Source of the DNA: Yamagishiella unicocca
Lineage: Eukaryota; Chlorophyta; Chlorophyceae; Chlamydomonadales; Volvocaceae
Assembly (NCBI GenBank): GCA_003116995.1
Contig: BDSL01000004.1
Span: 2,170,001-2,234,000, forward strand
Length of the DNA: 64,000 nt
Direction of reading: 5' to 3'
The position numbers and the translations under genes are program-made. The notes under the pieces were generated by a model. The model saw only the letters and a list, made by a program, of their open reading frames with translations. It made no database searches and was not told the origin of the DNA. This document shows, one piece after another, positions 1-11,200 of the stretch. Numbering within the stretch: position 1 is the stretch's first letter; the number at the start of each line of letters is the position of its first letter.

Positions 1-189
1 GCATCTTCCGGTGTATCCATGAAATGCTGCAGCAGAGGCTATAGCGGTGATGGATGGGCAGCTGGGTACCTAGGCTCTTAAGGCACGGACATGTTGTCGT
101 GTTATGGCGGTGGCTTTCTGTAACTATGATCGTGCAGATGTCCCTCCTCGCAATAAATCGCTACATGCAGATCAAAAACACTGAACTTT

Positions 190-262
190 GGCCCTTATCA
201 GGATCGAACTGATGACCTTGGCGTTATTAGCACCACGCTCTAACCGGCTGAGCTAAAAGGCC
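190..262 (-). tRNA. tRNA-Ile (anticodon AAU)
   Basis: Read on the minus strand this 73-nt segment folds as a complete cloverleaf. The acceptor arms GGCCTTT and AAGGGCC pair with one G-T wobble, the D-arm is TAGCTCAGCCGGTTAGAGC, the anticodon loop reads GCTAATA with anticodon AAT, and the T-arm carries the usual GTTCGAT. The CCA end is not encoded and no intron is visible. This is the usual cytosolic eukaryotic isoleucine tRNA. Confidence 0.95.
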
Positions 263-1437
263 ATGCCATAATGTCACCGCAAAACGTAAATTAAACGTAG
301 GATGTTGGCATGACCCCCCTACGGGGAGGTCGGAGCCGCACTCAAGTGCAGTGGGGGGTGTCGGAGCCGCAGTAAGCAAGGTGCAGCCATTGCAAGGAGG
401 CCCGAGCTGGAACGGCTCCTGGGGTCCCACAGTGTCATATCCTACCCGGGGCTGTGGTGATGGGGGTCGTTGTGGGTGAATGGGAGACACAAAGGAGGCG
501 CACACAGCAGGCGCACAGAGCCAGCACATAAGTGAAGCACACGCACAAACAACAACCACAAACAAGCATGCAGGGAATGGGGCTGGGGTCGAGGCTAAAT
601 AAAATTCCTTCGAGTTCAGCAGAACGGCGCAGGGCAACTCTTCGTACCCCTCATGAGTGGGGGCTTACTTGGTCTGGGGTTGAATTGCACTTAGTCCGAT
701 GATCGCAGGAGGATTGTTCATGCCCCCCTTCCAGCAGCGCTCTCCCTCCTGAATGTCTATGCATGCTGCAGTAGCACGCTGCACCGGAGGGGCAGCGGCT
801 ACCTGTCCTGGAGTCGAAGGGCTCTACTGCTTATTAGTCCATTGGATTGTTCGGGACACCTGAAGATGACATGTAAGATAACATGTTCAGATCACCGCAC
901 AAACCTGCGCTCACCAGAAGCTGCCGCGAGGTTAGCAGTGTCGGCATGTGGGCTCGTCAGAAAACAAGGCCCCTACTGCACATTCTGTGCGTTACAATAT
1001 GTCCAAGGGGGCATGCCCATGCCTGCTTGTGTTTCAAAGAATGGACAGCCAGGATTTGGGGCCCTTGGGGGGCCCTCCTATATATGGCACCTTCTGTAAA
1101 CCCCAATGTATGGCACCTTCTGCAGGCCCCTTTGTACGGCACCTTATTTGTGTACGTCGTACGTACATCGTACGGCACCACCTGTAAGCGAGAGAGAGAG
1201 AGAGACCGCGTTACAGTGGCCGCACGACAGGCGGCACCCGCCCTTATCCCGGCGGGAAAGCACTGCGGAAGAGACACGGAACCAAGGTCGGGTACGGGCA
1301 ACAGCAGGCAAACAGCATCATGCAAAGTCAGCACAAGCGACGGCAGGACACGGCCCCATGCAGGCCCCTATACGTACGGCATATACCTGAAAGATATAAT
1401 TGCATAGGTGCCCGCACCGGATGTCATCCGATGAAGA
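263..1437. other. Intergenic stretch between two tRNA genes
   Basis: No open frame here shows a recognisable motif or a convincing exon structure. It holds an (AG)n microsatellite at 1190-1205 and, at about 1081-1185, four imperfect copies of a segment containing GGCACCTTCTG-like sequence. Confidence 0.5.
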
Positions 1438-1510
1438 TTCGCTATAGTCTAGGCGGTTAGGATACAAGATTCTCACTCTTGAGACCCGGGTTCGAGTCCC
1501 GGTAGCGAAA
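1438..1510 (+). tRNA. tRNA-Glu (anticodon CUC)
   Basis: Acceptor arms TTCGCTA (1438-1444) and TAGCGAA (1503-1509) pair perfectly, and A1510 is the discriminator base. The D-arm contains TAGTCTAGGCGGTTAGGAT, the anticodon loop is TTCTCAC with anticodon CTC, and the T-arm is GTTCGAGTC. No intron is seen and CCA is not encoded. Confidence 0.95.
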
Positions 1511-2225
1511 CATTTTTTGCTCATTCTTAGTTCATGCATTCGAAGCTTTTCAGCAAGCGCATGGCACAGCCCGTGATGGCACATTTGTCTATGGGCAAAT
1601 TGCTCATACGATCCCTACAGGTAGGCAGGCAAGCAGGGCAGCAATAATGAGGGACACGAGGACGTTTGAGAGGGCATGGTATTGGGATGCCAGCTGCAGT
1701 CCCAATAGATGGCAGATCCGGCAAAGAACAAGCAAAGATGGCGTAGGCTGTCCAAGGCACCATCGAATGCAGCCATCTGGTTCAGAAATGCGTAGGCACT
1801 GTGTGTCGTGACACAGTCCTGGCAGCAGCAATTGTCATACTTCGTATGTGAACTCCCCCCCATGACTAGCGGCCAGCTGGTCGCAATGAGAAAGTAATGC
1901 TCGAGATGGCGTATGTCGGATTGGATTGCTGGAATAGCCGCGCCGAGCGGCTTACAACCATGGATGTTGTACATGATCACCCTGTCGTACTGCCTCCCGA
2001 GTTGTATCATGCAGCCGCTGCTAACGGTCGTGCCAGCACTGTATTGATGTCACGACATGTGGCAGTTATGCAACGCATAGTTGTCAAGGCCTGGCTGATT
2101 TACAACATCAATGGTGCCCGGTGCCTGTGGCTTGTGGCACACCAGCCTCTGCTCCCAGTTATGCCCGCATGATGTGAACTGAGATAAGGTAATAGTCTGT
2201 GCACTGCTGCAACACTGTTGGACCT
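1511..2225. other. 3' flank of the ABCC transporter gene
   Basis: No independent gene is recognised. The last ABCC exon ends at 2226 on the minus strand. On that strand a TGTAA pentamer (plus positions 2100-2104), the usual polyadenylation motif of chlamydomonadalean algae, lies about 125 nt past the stop codon, so much of this stretch is probably its 3' UTR. Confidence 0.5.
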
Positions 2226-5200
2226 TCACCCTGTGACATCATCACCCCCTATTTTGGTGCTGCTGCTTATGACACACCCAGCTGTAACACCAGCGACTTC
2301 CCCATCTGCCGCCTTGGTCTCCTCACCATCAGCCAAATGAAGGGCCCGGAAGTGACCGCCCTCTCGGTGCAGCAACTCTGCTGGTGATCCCACCTCCACC
2401 ACCTGTCCTGCCCCCATCACCACGACCCGGTCGCAGCCGATGATTGCAGCCAAGTCGTGCGCCACCTCCAGAACCGCACACGGGTGTGACAGGCCAGGTA
2501 ACGCCCTTGGTGGCTGCCCTACCTGTGTCGCCATAGAGGCCGCCGCATCAGCACAAACCTGAGGCTGCCGCAGCAGCAGCTCCTCTGAAACCAGGCGACG
2601 AATGATGGCGGCAGTAGTAGGATCCACGTGAGCAGAGCACTCGTCCAGCAGCACCAGCCGCCGTGGCCGCAGCAGCAGGCGTGCTAGGCACAGCAGCTGC
2701 TGCTGCCCAGCACTCAGGCCGACTGCATTGGGCAACGAACCTAGAGGCAGGCCCAGCACCGCCCTCTCCCTCGTCCCGACGCATGGGCCCAACCCCGCCC
2801 CAGCCTGTGTCCCCGCGTCAAGGGATGCCCGCACAGCTTCCACACCCACCCGACAAGGGGCTGCTGGCACGCTACTAGCCGCCGCACCACCACCACTGCC
2901 GCGGTTGCTGGTGGCCAACCGGCTCTGGCGGTGGACAGCTGCGGCAGACAGCGCGTCCCAAAGCCCCACTCGGTGCAGAGCAGCACACAGCATGGTGTCG
3001 GAGAGTGGAGCACCACCAGGACCCAACACTGCTGATGCTGCTGCATCCACCGTAGTTGCCGCCAGTCCCGCCACCGCTCCCGCCGCCGATCTCGGGTCCA
3101 GGTTTTCTCGCACAGAAGCGCTGGCCACGAAGGGGCTCTGTGGCAGCACGCCTACAGAGGACCGCAGCCGCGGCAGCGGTATGGCACGGACGTCCATGCC
3201 GTACAGGAGCACACGGCCTGGGTGCGCCACATGGGCCACAGGGTAGAACCGGCAGGTAAAAGCGATACTGTTGGGTAGTGTGGTATGGTGTGACATTTGG
3301 GTTGGGGGTAAGTTTGATAAGGCGACGCCACGAGAAGCCACAGTGTGCGCAGGCATTGCAAAGTATGGACCGTTTGGTAAGGGTGAGGGCGTACCAAGGC
3401 GCTAGGGGCTATGGCCGCCGTACCTGCCTCCACCTCCACTAGCCGCAGCAGCGCCGCCACAACACTGCTCTTGCCCGCGCCTGTGCGGCCGCAGAGTCCA
3501 ACATGCTCCCCCGCTCGCACCACCAGGCTCAAGCCGTCCAGCGCTGGTGGCAGCCCAGGGCGGTAGCGCACCACGACCCTGTCGAACAGCACTGCGGCTG
3601 GTTTCTGCAGCAGCGGTTCCTGCACCCCCGCTGCATCCAACAACATGTTCTCGTAGGCGCCTGCTGACGCAGCGGGCGTGAGTGGTGGCAGTGTCAGGGG
3701 CTGCGGCTTGAGGTCTGTGTACTGCGTGAGGCGCTCCACCGCCACCATCTCCTGCTCAGTCTCCGCTGTTGATGACAGTAGGCCGTGAAGCAACTCGACC
3801 ACTGGGAGCACGTACGCCAGACTCAGGCCCGCCAGGCTGGCAGCCAAGCCGCTGTTGCCGCCACTGCCACTCCTTCCATTGCCGGGCGCCAGGCCGGTGC
3901 CTCCACTGCTGCCTCCCTCGCCGCTGCCACGCCACACTGCAAGGCCTGCGACCGCCACCACCAGGCTCGATGCCAGCAGCTGCAGTCGTAAGCCTAGCCA
4001 GGACGTGGCAGCTCCAGCTGCATTTGAGAGGGAGGTGTTTTGGTGGGTTCACTGTGGAGGTGTCGCGATAGGGTACAATTGGGGAAATAGGCAGGTGCTG
4101 GGAGGAGAGACAGGTACGGCATTGGGATGGTGGAGGACGGTGTGCACTCCCGAACCTCATAAATGGTACGGGCAGATGCTCATGGCAATGGGCCGGAACT
4201 GTCGCTCCGCTTCTTGCTAAGCAAGCTTCCAACCTAATACATCTCCTGTTCCCATACTTCTCGGTCATACCGGTAACGCTAGTTTCGATACTATCATTCA
4301 GGCCGTGCATGTTCTTCCGGCTGGAAGCCTCTCAATTAGGCGATCATCAAATGCGTCACACTATCATGCTTCCTATCCCCCTCTACCAGGACCCTTAGCC
4401 CCTTAACCCACACCGGCCCAAGCCAGCGCCCACCAGTGATCGCCGCCCGCTGGTACTGTGTTACTGCCTGTACCGCCCGGTCGAGGAAATGGCGCTGCAC
4501 CCCGAACGCGCGGATGATGGGCGCAGCCTCCGCCACACCCCCGAAGGCGCCATACACGGGCGACAGCGCCAGCGCGTCCAGCCGCCGGATTTCACGGCTG
4601 CTACCCCGGTAATAGATCTGCATCCGCCTGGCACCAGCAAGCGAATGGAGGTACGGTACCGGTATGCACGAATCGGAGTGGGGTAAGAGGTAAGAGCCAC
4701 ACCGGGGCATGCAGCCTTGCAGTGGGGCTCACTGCAGCAATCAGCGTGCAGCTGGTATACAAGCGGCAAGCGGGCAGCGAAATCGGTTCGCCAACCCACA
4801 CCGACAAAAGGGCCCTTCTCTGCCTACCAGCACCTACGCATATATCATATTGCACACATGTGCTGTAGTCCGGTTCGCTATAGCAAGCAGGCCTGCCTCG
4901 TAGCGCGCGCTGCACTGCTGTCCCTTACGAAAAACTCCATCACATACAAGCACAATCCCAAAACATACCCACCTGTACAGCAGCGCAAGTGGCACAAGCA
5001 GCGGCAGGAGCAGCGGCGCACTATAGCACATCACCAGCAGCAGCCCGGCCAGGGATGCCATGTTGGCCAGCGCGATGTTGAGAATGAAGGGCAGTGAATC
5101 GTCGACTTTGGACACATCAGACGAGAACCTGCCGGCAGGGAGGGCAGTGGAATGGGCAGAGTGAGGGGCAAGGGCAGGGCGGGAGAAGCAGTGGAATGGG

Positions 5201-8200
5201 CAGAATGAGGGGCAAGGGCGGGGGCAAGAAGCAGAGGTCTGTCCATGGGGTTGCCCCTGGACTGTGAGCAGCAGTAGAGGTGGCGGGTGGGCGTCAGCTG
5301 CCGCAGCACCCTCTCGAGTCCAATCCGTAATACCGCATGACCAGTAGGCAACTCACGGCCCGAGCACCCTGCCTAGTCTAGATACCAACCTCCTTTCCCA
5401 TTACCCTGGGCCTTACATGGTGGCCGTATCTACGGTACCTGTTGAGTATGCGGCCGTGTGGAACCGTGTCGAAGAACGTCATGGGGGCCGCCAACACTGC
5501 CGTCAGCAGCTGCTCATGGAGAATGGCGGCAGCTCGCATGCCTGCGAGTGGGCGGGAGGAGCAGCGGGGTGGGAGCTCTGGCAGGTGGGTGCGTGGGGTA
5601 GGGCAGGTGTTGGCGGGGTGCGAGATGTGGTAGATGGGCAGGGGGCTCAAGGGGAGTGACGAGGTCATCAGAAGAACCTGGGACGCTTCACCCCCCAACC
5701 GTCTAAAATCTCTAAATGCCCACCCTGACCTCACCTGCCAGCGCGAAGGAGAAGGCCCGCGCCAAGGTGAAAACACTGTTGGCGGAGGCAATCACCAGCA
5801 CCCCCAGCAGGAACACCCGGGACGACCAGGCCATGCTGGTGAGGTGGGGCAAGGTGGAAGCCATATCAAACGCGTTGTGTCTACCACTATTGTCAGTGCT
5901 GTTGCTGCTGCTGTTCATAGCGGCGACCAGACCTACTGGTTGCTCTTTCTGCTTCTGACCCTCCACCACCTGCTGCTGTCCGGCATGCTGTTCGAGCAGA
6001 TGCTGCACTGGCTGCTTCTCGAGCGCGTGGCGATGGTGGTGGTGGCGGTGGTCCAGGGAGGATTGCTCCTGCTGTGTATGCTGGTTGCGCTGTTGTTCCA
6101 AGCCGTCGCCGCTTGTACCACCACCGGCCGTCAGATCCACCATGCCACGTGCCGTGGCCACATGACCCGCCTCCAGCTCCACTGTGGCCACATCCACCAC
6201 AGTAATGGTGTTCGTCGCCACATCCGCCACCAGTGTATTTATCGTCGAATCTGGCACAGCTGTAATCCTTGCTGCCGATGGCAACACCGTCGCTCCTTCT
6301 ATGGCAGCTGCAGCTTCCATGGCTGGGTCCGGCAGCATCACCGGCGACAGCGGCATCATCACTGCAGCGGCGGGACAGATGGTGGCAGCCAGAGGCTGCC
6401 ACAGCTGCCCCGCCCCTGCCCCCAACCCTCCCACTGCCGCAAGGGGGTGCGGCCACACAGTGCCGGCGCCTGCACACCAGCGCAACACTGGCGGCAGGCG
6501 TGATGCCGAGGCAAACAGGGAGGAGCCGCCAGGCCAAGGACTATACCCAGGCCCCGAAACCCACCCGGATCCCGTTTCTGGCCCGCATTCTCGCAACAAC
6601 GACCGCGGGAGGAGCGTGCCATTGCTAGCCCCGCTGGCAAGCGGCGTGCAGCTGACGGTAGTGGCAGCAGCAGCTGTGATGGGAGGCACAGCCCAAGGGC
6701 CAGCAGCGGTGACGCTGGCGCTGTGCGCGGCAAAGTAAGACACCCACAAGTCGTTGGCGTTCCTGGAGGCCTGCATGAGCGCCAGGCTCAGCAGGACTGT
6801 AACCACAATGGCCGGTCCAACCGCCGCGCCGTACCTGCCGTACATGTGCAGCCGCACGTGGCCCACCTCACGTTCCTCTTGGTCCCCCTCACTGCGCCCA
6901 GCCTGACACTGTCCCTCCGTGGCCGGGCTCGGTGGGTCTGCAGCCGCACCACCCTTGGCGGGTACACCTCCTGACGCCGTGGCACCTCCCACGTCACTGT
7001 CGCTATCACCACGACCGCCACTGCTGCTGCCCTCAGAGCCATCGACCCCCTCAAGCAACGCCTCTTGTACTTGTCCGTGTCCTTGTCCCTGGCCCTGCCG
7101 ATCGCCGGGTTGCAGTTCCTGGCCCCCGTGACGGTCATTGCCAGGTTCATGCACGTGTTCACGGTGGTGGCTACGTGTGTGAGCGTGGGTGTGGTTGTGG
7201 CGGTGCAGGCAGTGTCCACTCTCAAAGTAGCGGGTGGGGCCGCCCACGTACGCCACCCGCCCACCCTCCAGCACCACCACCAGGGAGGCGGCACGGATGC
7301 AGCGCGGGTCGTTGGTCGCGAGCACGACAGTGGGTCCACCGCGCAGCTTTTCTCGAGCCTGCATCTGACCGGCTTGGGATACCGGGCCGACCCCTGCCTC
7401 CAGCCCCTGCTCCAGCTCCGTCTCGCGCCCCAGCTCACTGCTGGGGGCCCTGGGCAGCAGCATTCGGCCCAGCAGGGCGTTTTCGACGATGTGTGCGGCA
7501 CAGGAGCGGTCCAGGGAGGCCAGCACGTCGTCCAACAGCACCAGCACGTCACGCTGCGGGCCTGGCTCGCCTGGATTTGCCGGGGTTGGAGCAGCACGAG
7601 GCAAGGCGGACGACGAGGACGAGGAGGAGGCTGCGTGGTACAGCGCGCGGGCGAGGCCCAGCCGGGCTCGTTGGCCACCAGAGAGGCTGCAGGAAGGACA
7701 AGAAGTAGAAGAGAGGAGGTGCATCGTTCCTTGGTTAAGGGACAGCCCATTCCGTGGATGAGTGGGTTTATACGGATCGCTGAATCCGTGGGGGACGGCA
7801 CAGTGGAGTCAGCGAGGAATTGCGGGTGAGGTGGAGTGGGGTAGGTGGGGAGCTTGGTGTGAAGGAATGGACGGAGGAAGCTTAAGAGATGGGAGGGAAG
7901 GATCTGGAAGTGCTGGGAAGAGGGCGTTGCGAAATATAGTGGCTGCCCCTGCCCGCCGACAACTCACTTGCAGCCGTTGTCGCCTACGGAGGTGAGGTCC
8001 CTCGCCGGCATGGCCGCCAGATCTGGCAGCAGTGCGCAGTCGTGAAGCACCTGGAGGTGTTCCAGTAGATGGGTGGGCATAGTGACAGCAACAACGACAA
8101 GGGATGGGACACGTAGTAGTGTTATTTTATGGTGGGAAGCAGAATGAACCCACAGAAGTGCTATAATTGGTGGGAAGCCGATGGCTGGTGCACAATTCCG

Positions 8201-11200
8201 GGTTCAGACACGGACGCGGACACGGACTGCTGCAGCGCCGCAAGCTGGCAGACCGGCCATTACATTGTTTGGGTCAGCGTAGGCAACCACCAAGGTGCTG
8301 TGCTAATTTACAAAGTTGCTGTGCTAAAAAACAAAGTTGCTGTGCTAATTCACAAAGGTGCTGCACGTGTGCGCGCGCTCTTGCTGTGGCGTGATGCACA
8401 GCCATGACAGAAAATGCTGCTGTCAGCCTGCGTTCTGGCCTCCCGTCGCTTGAAGTAAGTGATGGGAAGTTTGGAATCAGTAAACCACGATGTACGGACC
8501 TGTTCGTACAGGTGGTCATCCAGGGGCGACCCCAGCAGCACGTTCTCACGGAAGGTGCCCGCCGTTACCCATGGCTGCTGCGGGGCATACGCAAGTCGTT
8601 GCACGAATGTACGGCATGTGCCGCGCAGCACCGGAAGCTCGCCGCCACCCAGCAGCGCCGCCAGCAGGCTGCTCTTGCCAGCGCCCACGCGGCCCACGAT
8701 GACGGTGAGGCGGCCACGGGGGATGGAGAGGCAGATGTCGTACAGGCAGGGGTGGGCGGCCTGTCGTGGCAGGTGGGACGAAATGAAAGTGGGGGTTATG
8801 AAGTGAAACCCGTGACCCGAGACCCGAGAATGTGGATTGGGGGGAGTGGGGAGGGGCGTTTGCACGGGGCCTGTGACACACTGAGGCCTGGGACCTGTTT
8901 AATGCCGATGATACGCACACGATTTTGATCTATCAGCCCCACAACCACAATGTCTTGCCGTTGCCTTCCGCAGCACTCCCCACCTTCTCTTGACGTTCCC
9001 TTCTGCCAGGGCTACATGCTAAGCTTCGAGTGCAGAGAACGGGCTTGCACTCCGGCACCTGGCGCCCGACCTGCGCCTCACCCACCTCGTCCCATGCCAG
9101 GTAAGCGTTGCAGAGGCTGGCGGCAGCCCCATCGGGCTCCTCTGGAGGCGGTGCCGGCGACGGCGGAGGCGGCAGAAGTGCAAGCGTCGCGGTGGCGGCG
9201 ATCGCCTCCACGACGTTGGCAGAGGTGGAGGCACCCGCGACGGGGCTCAGTGAAGGTAGCAACGGCGAGGTTTCAGCGACGTCGGTGGACGCGCTGTCCG
9301 CGCTGTCGGCAGCCGATATCCGTATGACAGTGTGAGGTGAGCCTGAGGCAGAGAGACACAAGGTGCGGTGCGGGAGCGGGGACGGAAGGGTAGCAGGCAG
9401 GGCAGCTCCAGGTCCAGGAGCGGTAGCTGGCAGGGCAGCTCCAGGTCCAGGAGCGGTAGCAGGCAGGGCAGCTCCAGGTCCAGGAGCGGTAGCAGGCAGG
9501 GCAGCTCCAGGTGGTTTTGGGACCCAGGGAGTTGTTCCCGTAGTAGCGCCAGGAGGACTTACGGGCAATACGCAACCCAGACAACTGCATCCTTATTAAC
9601 GCGCACTTGCACGTATGGCTACAGCTGGAACTGTGGCTATAGCACCGCAATAGTCGCGGCAGCCACTGCTTCCCTCCCTTGCCTTCAATCCCTACAACCA
9701 CCCGCCTACCTTCACTGTCTGGAGCAGGCAGGCGAGGATCGTGGCCGACGGAGTACCTCCCCGTCCTCGTCACCGGTCGTGGTGGCGGCGACCGTGCCCC
9801 GTATGGGTCCATCGACGCGCCGCGGCCGGCAGGCCGCTGACGCCCCAAAGGGTCCGCTCCCGCAGCATCCGGCTCGCTGAAGCGAACAGACACGCCGCCG
9901 CTGCCGACGGCGGCCATACGCTTCCCGACCCGCGCCCGACTGCGCCACATCAACGCCGCCGCCGCCGCCGGGGGCAATCTTAACGTGTTTAGCAGCCGGC
10001 GAAGCGGGTCTGCGCCGCCACCGACGCCGCTGCCAGCGGCAGCGGCTCGGTAATCGTGAAGCGCAGCGAGCAGGCCGCAGCGGCGGTTGCGGGCGGGCAG
10101 GAGGTCCTCGGGGGCCCTATGGGTGGCGGCGGCGAGCACCACCTCCGCCGACTCTCGCGGTAGGTCGCGAAGGTTGAGCTTCAGGTCGTCGTACGCCCAG
10201 AGAGCCTTGGTTTCAGAGCGCAATAGGTAGCGCTGGAGCCGCCGCACCGAAACCACAGCCTCCGCGACGCCTGTCGGATATCAATTGCCAATGCAAGGCG
10301 AGAGGGGCGAGTCGCACGAGTGGGTAAGGCCGATGCAATGGTACCGCCTCAACACACAGGGTGCTTCCCACCGTGCAACCAACATCGCCAGCACCGCAAC
10401 ATCCCCATCCCCGCCACATGCACCCCGAACAGAGGTCAGCGCAGAAACACCTCAGTACTTACAGCGCCCACCTGGGTACACCCCCCTGGTAGTTCCCAGC
10501 CTTTGGCACGCCAACGCCAACCCAGCCACCACCCACCGTTGAACCCCCCTGCTGCCTACTCGCCACCCGACCCCGCATCTTCCTAATCAGTTCCAATTCC
10601 CAATGCCGACCCACGAGTTTCCTCTCACGCCCACCGTTGGCCCACACAAAGGCTTCTACCTCGCCACCACCCACCGTTGACCACCCAGGGGAAGGCGTTC
10701 AGCGGCACCGTCAGCAGCTGGAACAGCGAGAGGCTGGTGAAGGCCACCGCGGGGGTGAGCGCCGCCGCGCCGCCCAGCAGCACCACCAGACCGAAGGTGA
10801 GCGCGGAGAAGAGCAGCGTGGTGGCCGCCCAGAAGTACACGCACAGGGCGTCCAGGTACTTGCGGACGGCCAGGGAGCGCAGCTCGCTGCGCCTCGCGGA
10901 GGACACCTTGGGTGACGCGGTGGGGAGCCGGGGAGATGAGGACAGGGAAGGGCGGGTAAAGGAAGGGGGGAGCGAAGACAGGAGGGGAGGAGGAGGGGCG
11001 TTTGGGGGCGCGGTGGGGACGGGGATAGCGGACAGTTGGAGGGAGGGAGCGGGGAGATTGGGAAGGAAATTGAAGGGCCCTTTTTTACATTTTCCCACAC
11101 ACACCGCTGGACCCCCTGCCGTGCCTTTGAGACGTAGAACGCCTCCCACTGCGGCGCCAGCTTGACCGCGCGGATGCCCCGCAGCAACTCCGACATGGCG

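Noticed and set aside
5634..6738. Plus-strand frames of 184-289 codons
   Set aside because: They lie antisense to the 1952-nt ABCC exon, which carries LSGGQ, Walker B and membrane helices on the minus strand.
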